Origin: Pipra filicauda
Taxonomy: Eukaryota > Chordata > Aves > Passeriformes > Pipridae
Length of the DNA: 64,000 nt
NCBI RefSeq assembly: GCF_003945595.2
Contig: NW_024104365.1
Span: forward strand, 7,783,049 to 7,847,048
Direction of reading: 5' to 3'
Of the stretch, positions 10,620-23,072 are shown in pieces; position 1 is the first letter of the stretch, and each line of letters opens with the position of its first letter. Both the position numbers and the translations under genes were made by a program. Under the pieces are notes generated by a model. The model saw nothing but the letters and a program-made list of their open reading frames with translations, ran no database searches and had not been told where the DNA came from.

Positions 10620-11218
10620 CAACAGTTGTATCACAGCAGTTCTCATCTGTCACACTTCTATTTCCCTCAAAGAGGTCTTTTAAATAGATTGGGAAACACA
10701 CCAATATTCAACTTCTTCTCAGGTTGTTCCTGAAGAAGCTGAAGAGGCTAAAGGGCACCAGCAATGGTTTTTGTAGCAGCATTTGGAGCATCACTTAATA
10801 CACATTTAACAAGTTGGTGATATTTTTTCACTTTTCATTCAGGGCTTCAGTAACAGGATTATACAGCTCCCAGATCAATGCTGAGTATCATGGCACCAAC
10901 TCAAGGACTGAACTGAGAGATTTTGCTTTTGTCTTAAAAAAAAGCAATATAAGCTTGTCCTCATTCAGTTAATCATAAGAAAAAACTATATACACCCTGA
11001 TCTTCTGTGCAAAAACCCTACAGGCAAATATTGTTGTTTCTGTTGCTGAAATACCTGCTGGCTAAACTTACAAAAGAAAGTCATGGTCCACCCACACAAT
11101 ATCTCTAAGGAAAAGGAGAAGTTCAATTACCTGAGTGCACTGCTTGGCATGATTTCCTCCATCACTTTGAACTGCCATTATGCAAAATATCACATTGCAG
11201 CTGTGAATGTGCAGTGCT
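10620..11218. other. Unique intergenic stretch
   Basis: No gene or clear repeat is seen in about 600 bp. Confidence 0.45.
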
Positions 11219-11486
11219 TCATAGAATCATGGGATGGTTTGGGTTGGAAATGACCTCATAGACCAACCAGTTCCAATCCCACGGGCAGGGGCAACTTCCA
11301 CTAGCCCAGGTTGCTTCAAGCCCTGTCCAACCTGGCCTTGAACACTTCCAGGGATGAGGCAGCCACAGCTTTTTTGGGCAACCTGTGCCAGGGCCTCACC
11401 ACCCTCACAGGGAAGAATTTCTTCCTAATATCTCATCCAAATCTACTCTCTGACAGTTTGAAGCCATTCCCCCTCGTCCTATCAAG
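11219..11486 (-). mobile_element. CR1 LINE 3' fragment
   Basis: The copy starts 'catagaatcatgggatggtt' and runs through 'ccttgaacacttccaggga', 'ttgggcaacctgtgccaggg' and 'ttcttcctaatatctcatcc' to 'ccccctcgtcctatcaag'. It is minus strand and 5'-truncated. Confidence 0.94.
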
Positions 11487-12610
11487 TAACTTTCCTTCTG
11501 TTCCCTCCCTGTTTGCAACTCCCAGCCAAGACAAGTGTATGGTATAAAGGCAGGATTTGCAATAGCAGGAGTTTGGAGTGATTTAGAAGTTATTAAGATG
11601 AGCTGAGCACATGGTTCTTATTAAATTTCTCATCTCTTGGTGAAGACAAGAGAGGGCTAAACACAAACACGCTGTGGTTGGATCAGATGTCACGAGGACT
11701 GTGCCTTCAGACATCCTTCAATACTATGTCCTAAATAAACCCACAGGCACAATTATTGAAAAGAAATGTGTTGCAATCACACTTAATTAGTTTCAGTTAA
11801 GCTGGGGTAGACACACCTTCTGCACTGAACTTTAACCCTCACAAGCCATTTCCACTTTCTTCCTCAGATCACATTCCCTTTGAATACCCTTCTCTACCCC
11901 TCACCCCTGACCAGAAGGTTTCTCTTCTCTGAAAAAAACACTTTCTTCCATTGTATCACTTGCAAGGGCATAGATCACAGTATCAGACAACTCTTAATTT
12001 CTTTTTTTCCTGATTTCATCGTGTCTTTCTGGCTGTTGCAAAACAGTGAAAACCGATCCAACACCTCCTCCTCCCAAATTAGGACCAAATTTCCCTGAAA
12101 GAAATAGCCAATTTTGAAAAGATACACATCCTGATATTAGTTTTCATGAACCACTTGATAAAAAGCAGGCAAGTTTCCTCTGGAAAATTCCTTGGTTTCT
12201 TGCCATTTGACTGGAGTGTCCTCAGTCTTTCTCTCCATACATGGCACCATATACAGCAGGTGTAGGGAAATCTCCTTGAATAGTCTACCTCTATATGCAG
12301 CATCCTGCATGGAAATTTAATCATTCCAAGAAGAAAAAATCCTGGTAACAAAGCTATCTGTAGGGTTTTTTTCTCCAGCAATAGATCTCATTTTTAATTT
12401 TCCCATCTGATTTCATAAATATTTTTTTTAATTTACTTGCTTTCAGAACAGTTACACTGATTTCCAGCCAGCTCCACTTTTATGTCAAGAACAAGAATGC
12501 CAAAATTAATTGAATTTATAGTTTTTAAGGTATTGATTTTCATTTTGGGTATTTCAGGATTGTGTTGGAAAGGTAGGTGGCCAGGTAGATAGACAGAAAG
12601 ATAGAATGAA
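11487..12610. other. Unique intergenic stretch
   Basis: No gene is seen. The block at about 11735-11815 (attattgaaaagaaatg, cacacttaattagtttcag) has homeodomain-like cores and could be a small regulatory element, with low certainty. Confidence 0.4.
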
Positions 12611-13188
12611 CATCACAGAATCATTTAGGTTGAAGAAGACCTCCAAGATAATCAAGTCCAACCTGTGACCGATCCCCACCTTGTCACCCAGCCCAGAGCA
12701 CCGAGTGCCATGTCCAGTCCTTCCTTGGACACCTCCAGGGATGGGGACTCCACCACCTCCCTGGGCAGCCCCTTTCAAAGACTAACCACCTTGTCCATGA
12801 AGAAATTCCTCCTGATGTCCAAGCTGAACCTCACCTGGCACAGCTTGAGGATATGTCATCTTGTCCTGTCCCTTGTTCCCTGGGAGCAGAGTCCAACCCC
12901 CCCTTGGCTCCCCCCTCCTGTCAGGGAGCTGCAGAGAGTGAGAAGGTCCCCCCTGAGCCTCCTTGTCTCCAGGCTGAGCCCCCCCAGCTCCCTCAGCAGT
13001 TCCTTATATGACTGACTCTTCAGCCTCTTGCCCAGCTCTGCTGCCTTTCTCTGGACTTGCTGAAGCACTTTCTTGAAGTGAGGGGCCCAGAACTGGACAC
13101 AGAACTCAAAGTGTGTTCTCAGCAGTGCCCAGCACAGAGGGTCAATCACTTCCTTGGTCCTTCTGGCCACCCTGCTTTTGATACATGC
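12611..13188 (-). mobile_element. CR1 LINE, long 3' fragment (about 580 bp)
   Basis: The 3' tip 'catcacagaatcatttaggt' is followed by 'cctccaagataatcaagtcc'. Further in are 'ggacacctccagggatgggg', 'aattcctcctgatgtccaag' and 'ctccaggctgagccccccca'. The wording identifies a CR1 subfamily different from most copies in the window. Its left part is 3' UTR and its right part is coding (next entry). Confidence 0.94.
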
Positions 13189-13194
13189 AGACAC
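12856..13194 (-). pseudogene. CR1 ORF2 C-terminal end (open remnant)
   Basis: The minus-strand frame of 112 codons reads RRTKEVIDPLCWALLRTHFE, then FCVQFWAPHFKK, then VQRKAAELGKRL, RELGGLSLETRRLRGDLL and GVGLCSQG. This is the well-known end of CR1 ORF2 (pattern LEYCVQFWAP...ERVQRRATKL...RLRELGLFSLEKRRLRGDL). It stays open because the copy is fairly young. It is truncated at its N-terminal side and lacks the endonuclease and most of the reverse transcriptase. Confidence 0.9.
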
Positions 13195-14887
13195 TGTGGT
13201 TCACAAGTTGATTAAAATCAGGACAGTAGTTTTTTTCATCCTTGGACATGGCAAAACAGGACCCTTGAATAATTTCAAATAATTTTTCAGAATTTTTACA
13301 GATGAAAAAAGAGTTAAAAATTTTTTTTTCCCTTCTGACAGTTCAAGCTTTGATGAATCTACATTCTCCAGTGAAACAGATCACATTAAAAAGTTCCCAT
13401 TCACCACCCATTTCTAGTTTACCCTACTTTAGATCCCCTGGAGTTTTATGAAATATAACATTGCCTGACTACAAGCTCTGATTCTTCTTGCTCTCAACAT
13501 ATGCTTTCCCTTTTCTGGGTCAGTGCTGTTCCTGATGTTAAGATCTCTGAAAACCAAACAGGATTAATTACAAGCCTAATATCTAGGTCTCATGGACCCG
13601 TCCTCTCTTCATCCCATGCCTCCTTTCCACCACCCATGAAGGTGGTGAAACAAAATGAGGAAAATCCCCATTCTTGACCTCAGTTTTGGACACTGGGACA
13701 TGTTTTAAGGCTCCACCAGCCACCAGTGCTGTTCAGCAAAGTTTGCAGACCACTGCTTTGCTGGAGAATTAAAAGAAACAACACCATGTGCAGTGCTGTC
13801 AACACCTTGGCAATATCAGCCTTTCCTCAATTACTTTTGCTTACAAATTACTCCTAATTCTGTTCTTTAAAGCTAGTTAAGAACAAGTGCTGGTAGGATT
13901 GATGGGGAACTAACTGCATGATTAAGTAATTACATTTTTAAAGCTTGCCTTACACTAGGACTAATGATTTGTCACACAGTAGCAGAAACTCAAGATAATG
14001 AATGCGTAATGTTTACAGGTAGCTCATTTCTTCCAAGTCTTTTATCATATTGTGGCTGGTGCCATATCTGCATGTGATTCCCAAAGAAGGAAAATCTGTC
14101 ATATAATCTCAATGTTTCTCAGCAATTTATTAGACCTTTGATCACATGTACCATTTTATGTGAATTGTTCCATGATCAGAATTCATCTGTGTTAGAAAAG
14201 ACTTAATTGGTTTTGGATAAAATAATTTTCTGTCAGAAAATGGTGGTTTCAGTAAATTCTAATATGCTGTCGATGCACAGTAACTCAACAAAATCCAGCA
14301 CGTCAAGAATAATTTGACACTGTTTCAATAGTTTCAAATTTAATAATTTTGTCTGGTTTACTTCAATATGTTGTTCATCTGAAAAAAAGGCTTTTCAAGC
14401 TATATATAAATGGAGTTTTAATAAAGTTGTTTTAATTTTTCTGAAAAGAAATGCTTCCATAATTCCACCTTCTGAGACATTTCTGAAATTTTGGCTTTTT
14501 TCCCCACTCAATTAAAACAAATGAAAATAAGGAGACAGTGTTTATAAACAAATATTCCAGGCTTTGATCAGATCTGATTTGATAACCAGCTGAATTAATC
14601 TGATGAGATGTTGACTATTATTTACAACGTGGGAGCGTTTGAAGGCTTCAAATGCAATTGTGCCCCAGCTGAACGAGCCATGGCACAGTTTCTGATGGGC
14701 TGGTCCAGAGCCCCGAGATGTCGATGGAAATACTCCTACAGACTTCTCCAGACTTGGAATCTGACTCACAGGGATAACGAATCTCTGCCTCCAGCAGCTT
14801 ATATCCAGTGGAGAGCAGGTGGAGAAAGAAAAAGGAACTTACCCAAGGCCTTACCCAAGGAACTAACCCTAGGTTACTATTCCCCAT
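13189..14887. other. Unique intergenic stretch with candidate conserved blocks
   Basis: No gene is seen. Two repeat-free blocks look like possible non-coding elements: 13870-14220 (AT-rich, with tgattaagtaattac and gactaatgatttgtc) and 14550-14830, which is listed separately. Confidence 0.4.
14550..14830. other. Candidate conserved non-coding element
   Basis: A repeat-free block with clustered E-box-like (cagatctg, cagctg) and homeodomain-like (aattaatc) words and several CpGs (gggagcgtttg, tgaacgagcc, cgagatgtcgatgg). A 139-codon plus frame (14608-15027) starts here but runs straight into the CR1 at 14888, so I do not call it a gene. Confidence 0.3.
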
Positions 14888-15032
14888 CTATAGAATCACA
14901 GAATTACAGAATGGTTTTGGTTGGAAGAGACCTTAAAGGTCATCTCGTTCCAAACCCCCTGCCATGGGTAGGGACATTTTCAACTAGGCCAGGTTGCTCA
15001 GAAACCCAGAATTCAGCCTTGCCTTGAAATTC
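14888..15032 (-). mobile_element. CR1 LINE 3' end
   Basis: 'tatagaatcacagaattaca' then 'ttggttggaagagacc', 'ccccctgccatgggtaggga' and 'aggccaggttgctcagaaac'. Minus strand, truncated after about 145 bp. Confidence 0.92.
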
Positions 15033-16839
15033 CAATTCTGTCCTCATTTGAAAATATTCATTCTAACAGCCTCTGCTCTTTTCTTATGTGAACCAGACCT
15101 AATTCAAGTTGTTTGAATTTCGGGGGATTTTTGTCCCTTCTTTTGTTTCTTTTTTAAACCACATCAAATCACTAAGGCAGCAGAATAAACAATTTACCAT
15201 TTAAGGCTCTCTCCAGTCTATATTTTCACTTGTCATCTGTAATTTGTCCTAGGGGATGTCTGCTTGCTCAGAAGGAAAGAAGAATATAGGATTGGATCTA
15301 CTTCACTCTGGTCACAGAGAAAGGAAAGGTTTCAGAATCCACTTTGCTTTAGAGGTTGGAGAAACACGTTTGGTGTTCTGGTAAAAACCAGAAGTATGAG
15401 AGAAGTGGGAACCCTGTTTCCTGTCTCAAGGGCTACCCTCACACCTCACTGCCTTCCTGCCAATCCTGCCAATCCTGTCATCCCACCTGGCACAGGCAGA
15501 GGCAGTGGTAAAGTCATGATTAGTCTCTTCTCTCTTGAACTATGGCGCCTTTAGCATCTGTCCAGCACCACCACTCCTTGTGCTGTATCACTGCCGAATA
15601 ATCCATGATTACATCAAGGGTTCCACGCATTTATTGTAATCTCAACATGGTAAAGCCATTCCTACTCTACAGTGAAACCATTTCCATGAAACACATCCTG
15701 GAGATGCCTGTTTTAGAGACTTTACTGCACTTGTAAAAGTGCAGGGAAGAGATTGCTCCTGGCCCAGAGAGTTGATGAGCTACACAAAAGCATGTCAGGA
15801 GGAGTAACAGATATGTTTTCCACTGCAAACAGTTTGTAACACAATGTGACACAAATTTTAGATATCTTGGGGCACAATTTTAACTTTTATACTCAGAAAA
15901 TATTAAAAATATTTGCTCCTTGCTTTGATAAGGTAACTGACTTCATCCTTGTAAGAGTAATTAACCAAAGCAGCAGTCATAGCAGGTCTTCCTTGGTGTT
16001 GTCAGTAGGCTAAATAAAATCTCAGTCTTAAAATAGTTTATACAAGCCTACCATTCTATTCAGACGAAGGCATGACAACAAAATCCAACAAATGAAATTG
16101 TCTATGCTGATAATATTGCAAGAAGACATAAAAACTGCTTTGGCTGTTGAGCTGAAATGGATGTGCACGTGGATTTTTTGCTGGATTTTTCCCCCCTTGT
16201 GTGTTTTAAAATTTTTTCCCTTCCTAGCAGTTACTCTTCCAAACACAAAGGACAACTAAACCGACATCAAGTAAAGTTAGTATTCTCCTGTCATTTCTCT
16301 GGACATCATCTGTGACAGTTGTGCTCGCGGTGATTCGGTCCCTCACACGTCACTGTTTTCATGTCAGCTCTCCGTTTCACGTTGCAGAAATCCCTTCTGT
16401 CAGCTCCCATTCAGTTTGATAGGTCATGCTTACACCTGCAAGCTGGGGCAGTGCCTCCCTGACAGGATCTGTCACAGCACAGCAGTCACCACGCTCAGCC
16501 AAACAGCAACTTCGCTCAGCGGCAAGTTTGTTATGATGACTTTTAGGATTTGAGTTTTTCTTTCTTTTTTTTTTTAATTCTTTTTTTTCCCTCCCTTTCC
16601 TTCTCCCTCCTCTCTGCCAGCAACACACACTGGGAACTACAGGAAAAATGACAACTTTCATCAATGGGGAGAAAGCAGAGATTTTTCTGGCAAATTCAGG
16701 CCAAGAGGATGGTTTGCTTTTCCTGCCTTGCTCTGCGCCAAGACTATTACAGGATGTCACAACAGCTAAAGCATTCCTTGGGTGTGCAAAGCTCATGAAC
16801 CTTTTAAATTTGTGTCTCTGTATTTCTAAGCAGCTCTAG
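15033..16839. other. Unique intergenic stretch
   Basis: No gene is supported. The block 16320-16560 (CpGs in gctcgcggtgattcgg and gctcagcggcaagtttg, then ttatgatgacttttaggatt) is repeat-free and could be a conserved element. It is followed by a T-rich tract at 16558-16590. The 139-codon minus frame at 16377-16796 has a lysine/arginine low-complexity stretch from this tract and no recognisable domain. Confidence 0.4.
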
Positions 16840-17090
16840 AAATCATTAAAATTAGAGATGGCAAAAGCCTCTGAGATCATCTGCTCCATCCACTCCTGAC
16901 AACTCAGGATTGCTCTCTCTATGCAAAAATGGGAATGTCCTCCAGTCCTCTGTCCACTCAGGTTTAACTGTATGTAGGATGCCAGTGGATTTTTAATTAC
17001 ACCCACAGATCTCACCCTTGGAAAATCTCTGTCATTAGTAAATCCCCATTTTCTATTTTATCCTGCAGCAGGTCTTGGTCATTCTTGAAC
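16840..17090 (-). mobile_element. Probable ancient CR1/L3-type LINE fragment
   Basis: 'attagagatggcaaaagcct', 'gagatcatctgctccatcca' and 'cagtcctctgtccactcagg' resemble the 3' region of old, pre-avian CR1/L3-type elements (pattern: aaaagacc...gatcatctagtccatcc, later a 'timely' ccagtc..tgtccagt block). The copy is heavily decayed and the limits are approximate. Confidence 0.42.
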
Positions 17091-18171
17091 AAGCGGAAGC
17101 TGCACAAATTAGAGGGGATGGAAAAGATATGAGATGCAGGACTTTTCAACTTTGTTTATACAGTGTAATTTTATTAAAACAAAGAATTTATCTCTTGGTA
17201 TATCACACACTGTTACTGTTAAATAATTATTAATTACTGCCCCTTTATGGAGTTATATATTTGCTTATATATAATATATTTGCTTATTTTACCACAAATA
17301 TACATTTCAGCTTTTCACTGTGGCCATGGAAGACTCAGTGGGGTCATAGAGGACTCAATAAACCTTGGTTGTTGGACACTGCTTGTACAGGTTATAATCT
17401 TGGTTTATGGGGTAGAAGAGTCCCTGCCCCTTGTGCTCAGTGTACTTGATGGCCAGATAAAAAAGGGACTATCCAAGCCCAATAGCCTATATGAGGTAGA
17501 GAAAACTAGTTTTGTGCTGAGGATACTTGTCAGATAATTTGAGGTTAACTTTTACTCCTAGTGCTGTAAATAGGTCTTTCACTGAGGTTGAGCAAATCAC
17601 TAGAAATATGGTCACATCACATGGGGTAGAACATTCAGAGAAATATTGAGAAGAGACCAGAGTAGTCTGATTCTAGAATCAGTAACTGTATAGTCCTGGC
17701 ATCATAGAGCTGCACCCAGAACTATTGTATATGGGGGATGCACATTGGTGGCTGACTGTTGTATTTCTAGAGTCAAGGTTAACAATTCTGCATGACCATC
17801 ACAGTGCTTTTATTTAAAGCAATGTGAATCTGCCCTCATTCCATACCTACCTTGATCCAGTCAAGCATACTTAAAAAATAAAAGGATCTAAACATGGAAT
17901 GCATGGAATGCATTGGAATTATTTAATTGTTTTTATCTTTCATGGGCACATGTCTGTTCCTTTCCTGGCATGGGTCACCCATGGGTCACAGTCCCTGCAG
18001 AGTTGTACCTCCTTTCATAGAGCACCTTCCTCCAAGAGCACCTCCAAGAGCACTTCTCCAGTTGTGTTCCCAGTCTATTCTTCCACATGTCTCATCCATT
18101 TCTCCCCATATTTCTCTAAACACATTTCCTCATTATCTCCACCCATCTCCTCCACACCTCCTTTGAGGCTC
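17091..18171. other. Unique intergenic stretch
   Basis: No gene is seen. There are minor local duplications: atggaatgc in tandem at about 17896-17912, and a 12-bp unit (ctccaagagcac) twice at about 18031-18056, which gives proline- or serine-rich chance frames. Confidence 0.4.
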
Positions 18172-18288
18172 TGAGCAACCAGATCTAGTTGAAGACGTCC
18201 GTGCTTCTTGCAGGGTGTTGGACTAGATGACCTTTAATGGTCCCTTACAACCCAAATCATTCTATGATTCTATGACTATATGATTATG
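18172..18288 (+). mobile_element. CR1 LINE 3' end
   Basis: 'gagcaaccagatctagttga', 'ggtgttggactagatgacct' and 'ggtcccttacaacccaaatc', then several ATTCTATG-type terminal repeats (attctatgattctatgact). Plus strand, strongly 5'-truncated. Confidence 0.94.
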
Positions 18289-21189
18289 TGTATTAATTTT
18301 GTCCCTTCTTTCTGTACACGTCTGGACTGTGAATTATTTGGGGCAAAGATTTTTCCTTTCCTTGCAACTTCAACGCAGAGATAACTGAGAGAGGTGGCAT
18401 GAACACTCCTGTGCCTGACTGCCTATAAATAGCCAAAACTTGTCATTGCATCCCCCAGCGCAACTGCAAAGACTGCTGGATCAAATCCCTGTTTTCTATA
18501 CATGCATATGTTTGTAATTTGGCAGTTAACATCTCTTCTTCCAGTGGCTTCTATCGAATAGGTCTCTTGTGAACAGGCTTCAGTCAGCCACAGCATCCTC
18601 AGTGAAAAGATTAGCAATACAAACCTTCATGAAAACATATCTTAAATTTTATTCTACAATTTAAAAGACAAAACAGATCAAAAAAACTAATCAGGGGAAA
18701 TCCATGACATGTGGGAGATAAGGTAATACTAAAAACCTGAGCTGAGTTTAACCTCTGTTAGCTCTGCACGATGAAGATGTAGTTTTTCTGTACATCTCAA
18801 CATTTTTGGCAGACTTTGAAGTCAAACTTCACAGGGGAATCCCAGCACTGGAGTACTATAAAAATACAGACACACATAGCAGCGAAACACCTCAGGAAGT
18901 GACACACAATGAGGGGGAAATAGCATTTGCCTTTCACTGGGAACGTTAGCTTCCAGAAAAGAAATAATTCTTTGGGCTTTTACCAAGTGATTTTTCCATT
19001 TCAGTGTATAATTTCTTTATTTACCATTACACCGATTATCCATACTTAGACTAATGATCAAATAGCTCTCAAGTCCAAGATGTTTGGCTAAGGCAGCCCT
19101 CAGGATTTTTCTTTTCCCTTTCAGTCCTTTTTTTCCCCCCTTTTATTCCAAATTTTTAGGGTGATTATAGGGTGTGTAAGATCGTTAAAGGATTGGCAGC
19201 AAGCACAAAAACTCAAATCCCTTATCCAGAGGCTAGAGGAAATGTGAGTTGCCAACATGCAATTCCTTCATTGTCCCACTGATGTCCTGAATTAATGGAG
19301 GAACCACGGTCTCACTCCACTGAGGGAGGAATACAGGCTTCTCTGCTTCCCAAAGACCCAATTTAGGATGAGAACAATTAAACATATATTGAACTCAGAA
19401 TATTTGATTAATATTTATCAATCTTAATATTAGAGAAGCAAAAAGCTACAGTAAGAAGAGGTTTGGGTATTTTTTTTTTAAGTTATTCCTTGGTAAGAAA
19501 GTTGCTTCTTAACCATCTGAGAAGCTACCGAACTTCAAGTCAAAAGACAAATCAGGATCCTGTTTTCTAATAAGGGTGATACTGGGACAGAGCAGAAGAA
19601 CCACCACAAAATTTAGGATTTCTTATTCTTTTCCCTTTCACGTTCATGGTTCATGAGCAAAAGGAGTCAGAACAATAGATATTAAGTTTACTAATAGTTA
19701 TTAAATAAATGCAGCTTGAGCAGCTGAAAAACGAGCTTCCTGGAGACACCGTTGGAGTGGATCCCTATCACTCATTGTCTGGAGACCAAGGAGTTATTTG
19801 ATCTCCAGATCTGCTGCCCATTAGTTGATTAATCTAGATGATTAATAGGTTTTATTTTTTATTTTTACAAGGTTACTGGTCATTTTTGTTTTAATTTTTC
19901 TACTTAAATTTAAGTAAAATGAAAAATAAGGAGAAAGCCATGAGTTAACTGAATAAAGACCACAGATACACCTTCGGTGTAACAGCAGAATTATTGCTCC
20001 CTACTCACCACATTTTGATGTCTTCCTTCTCTCATTAGTACAGTCAGAAATTACTCTAAAAGCCTGAAAAAAACCCCAACCAAAACCCCAAACAAACACA
20101 CAAAACCCAAAAAAGCCAAAACCTTGAATTGGGTTTAAGTTTTTGTTCTTCTGTGGAATTTTCCTGGGGTTTATAATCTCCTTCCTACTGCTCAGAAGAC
20201 ACTTGCCACCAATTTAGCACTCCAGCCTCCACCTCATTTACTGGTCTCCTGAAACACTTTTAATCATATTCCCCAAAAAGGAAGCCTATGAGTCTGTAAG
20301 TAGCTACATGTTGCTTCTCCACTATGTAAAGTTTTTTATTTATGACTGAATAGTCTAAAAATTCAAACTGATAAATATTTGGGACAGAAAACAAAGAAAT
20401 ATCTTTAATGTCAGGGGGGAAGTATTTGTGCTGTTGCCCCAGACAAGAGATGAGCTGTGCTGTCTCATGGGAAATAATCTCCATTTGAGAGTTGACTGTG
20501 GCTCTGTTCTGCACTTTTCCCTGGCAAAGGTCCATGCAGGTGTCAAAGGAAATCCTACCTGTACAGAGAGCACAAGGTTTACCTGCTATCCTGCTGGAAA
20601 AATCAGGCACAAGTTACCAAAGGCACTTTTGTCCATTTATCTTTTTTTTAAAAAAATAAAACTTTCTTCTCTTTCATCTTTAAGTTTTTTCTGTTGTTTT
20701 GATCAATTAGGATTATTTTGTCTCAGGGGGTTTCCATCTTTTTTATTTCTTTTTTTTTTTTTTCTTCTCACTGTATACATCTCTTCCAGGATTATGAAGA
20801 AAGGGTCACACTGTGGATAGTTCTGATTTGTCTGTTTTCTTTACTTATCGTATTCTATGTTTTCCATGTTTTCAGTTTGAGTCCTAACTGAAAGAGAAGT
20901 ATGGGCAAAAAAAAGTGAAAAATCAGATAAGAAATAAAGTTTTTGAGCTAACAGATACAGACAGGCTAAACTGAACTTCTCTAAGAAAACCTAAAGGTCA
21001 TTTAGAATCAATGTTAAGAATTTCCACCAGGAGCCAGTTCTGTGCTCTGTCCCCACGAAACAATTTCAGCAGATGGACTAAATTTTAAGTCTCTGTTTAG
21101 TGAGGTTTTCAGACCACATATTTTTATGAAGTTCATCTAAAATTCCAGTCGTTGAGGTGCGAAGCAGCAAATGGAGAAATGTTTTAATT
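18289..21189. other. Long repeat-poor intergenic stretch
   Basis: About 2.9 kb without a supported gene or CR1 copy. It has A/C-rich simple sequence at about 20065-20120 (aaccaaaaccccaaacaaac), a T-rich tract at 20738-20766 and many A/T runs. Overlapping small frames at 20260-20820 on both strands have no domain and their codon patterns follow the T-rich tract. Confidence 0.45.
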
Positions 21190-21352
21190 GTAGAATCACA
21201 GAATCATTAAGGTTGGAAAAGACCTATGAGACCACCAAGTCTAATCATCAACTCAGTACACTGTTTTCATCATGTTCTCAAGTGCCACATACACATGTTT
21301 TCTGAGCACTTCCAAGGATGGTGACTCTACCACTTCCCTGGCCAGCATTGTT
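21190..21352 (-). mobile_element. CR1 LINE 3' end, 'AAGGTTGGAAAAGACC' subfamily
   Basis: 'tgtagaatcacagaatcatt', 'aaggttggaaaagaccta', 'accaccaagtctaatcatca', 'gagcacttccaaggatggtg' and 'ctctaccacttccctggcca'. Minus strand. The wording is that of the CR1 subfamily with 'aaggttggaaaagacc', distinct from the 'gggttggaagggacc' type. Confidence 0.92.
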
Positions 21353-23021
21353 TCTGCTGAAGCTCCCTTTGGAGAGGAAAGGGGTTTGCAAAGAAATGGG
21401 GAAAAAAAGATAAAAGGGATTTTTTTTTTCTATGAAAACCAAATACTCCAGAGTCACCACTCCACTTCAGGCTCCTCCTGCATCACCTGGCTTAGCAGAG
21501 TTGCTGATTTTTGAGGTCTACAGTGACTAAGGATGACTCATGTCGCCTGGAAACGGCCCTTCCTCCAATCCAACCCCAAGCAATTTTTCCTCAGATGTCT
21601 TTTCAAAGGCAGAAAAATCACTTCTTCATATCTAAGCTGGCTCCTTATACTGTCTAGGAATTGGTGTCTGTTGCTCTGCCTCACACTAGTGTTATTTTCC
21701 TTTTCAGTTATTAGACACATGTGTTTATTTAAAGCATGCCATGTGCTTTCGAGGACACTGTTGGACACCAGCAGTTTTCCTGGTGGCTCCCAAACACTGT
21801 GGTTTCCTTCCCTAACCTGTATGGCCCCTCTGGCCTTTGGTGCAGTGGTGTCAACCGGTGTGTGGATGTGGAGGGAGGCAGGTGGTGCCAGGGCTGACAC
21901 AGGGGAGCACCTTCCTGTAGGGTTCCTGCTGCTCCGCTTAAAAACCCGTTGTCGTCTGAAACCTGCCCCCTCCAGCAAGGGTCTGATTCCACTTGTGAGC
22001 AGGAACTGTGCCATTCTAACAGATGGGTTCCAGTGCAAACAGCCAAGGAAACATGTATATTCATAAAAAAAAAAAAAAATCCAAAAAAAACCCACCCTAA
22101 AAAAATTGGGTACTGAGGGCATGAATACCAGCCAAAAACATCAACATCTCTCCGTGTCTTCTCTTGAGCGTACAAATCCATGGCTGAGGAGATGTGTGGG
22201 CGCTGAGCTGAATTCATTAAAAAAAATTAAAACAAAATGCCTGGCCACGTAGAAAGGGATTTCAGAGCATCAGGAAATGGGCAAGGTGCCCTGAGAGAGA
22301 GGAAAAAGGAAAGAGCAAACTAATATTCAGGAATAGGCTGAGCCAGAAAAACGTATGGGGTCTGTCTGGTAATTCCCAGAGCCTGTGACCTGTCTGGGTG
22401 CTCAGTTCATGCTTTTGGTTTGGGGGCTGGGAAGAGGGGTAGGTACAATGCTCTGTCTCTTGGGCTTTATTTTTTCCCATTCAAGTTATTTCTCCTTTAG
22501 TAAGAAAAAAAATTAAAGAAGGAAACAAACAAAACACTCCAACCCAAGAATTTTAGGCTGATTTAACATTTAGGACTCACAGAGTTGAGTCCTTCAGGTC
22601 CTGGGGACATGAGTCCTGGTGGATTTGGGGCAGAGAACTGTGAGGTCACAAGTTAGAAGATCAAGGAGAATATATGGGATTGAACTAAGGACATTAAGAG
22701 GGATTGTGAATGAAGGTGAGGAACACATCTCACCTGGAAGACCTGCTGGGAAGCTCTTCCTAGCACCAAGTAGGCAAAATAGGCCAGCAAAAGCCAGGTC
22801 TAGGCATGAGAAAACCACAAGGGTGCTGAGCCTACTGGCATGGAAAATAGCCAGAGGAACACTTTGCTTAAGGTATAAACCTTGAAAGCCAGTTTGGTTG
22901 CTGCTGAGATGGAGGAAGGGTCTGCTTAGGTGGAATATCATGAATTTCTCTTGCACATCCCATCCTTGCTGGCAGAGAAGCAGCAAAGGAGCCTTCTCCT
23001 CTCCTTTTCTTACCAGCAACA
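21353..23021. other. Intergenic stretch with long overlapping open frames
   Basis: No gene is supported. Around 21533-22217 there are open frames of 177 codons (plus), 194 codons (minus) and 162 codons (minus, other frame) over the same GC-richer DNA. None has a domain I recognise, and three overlapping frames argue for chance. Poly-A at about 22066-22079 follows. Confidence 0.4.
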
Positions 23022-23072
23022 CATAGAATCATAGAATCTTTAAGGTTGGAAAAGACCTTGAACAGCACAAAT
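23022..23072 (-). mobile_element. CR1 LINE 3' tip
   Basis: 'acatagaatcatagaatctt' and 'taaggttggaaaagacct' give about 50 bp of CR1 3' end, minus strand. Confidence 0.88.

Noticed and set aside
10351..10704. 117-codon minus frame
   Set aside because: It is the antisense of the CR1 copy at 10339-10619.
16377..16796. 139-codon minus frame
   Set aside because: Its basic stretch is only the translation of a T-rich tract at 16558-16590, and the rest has no known domain.
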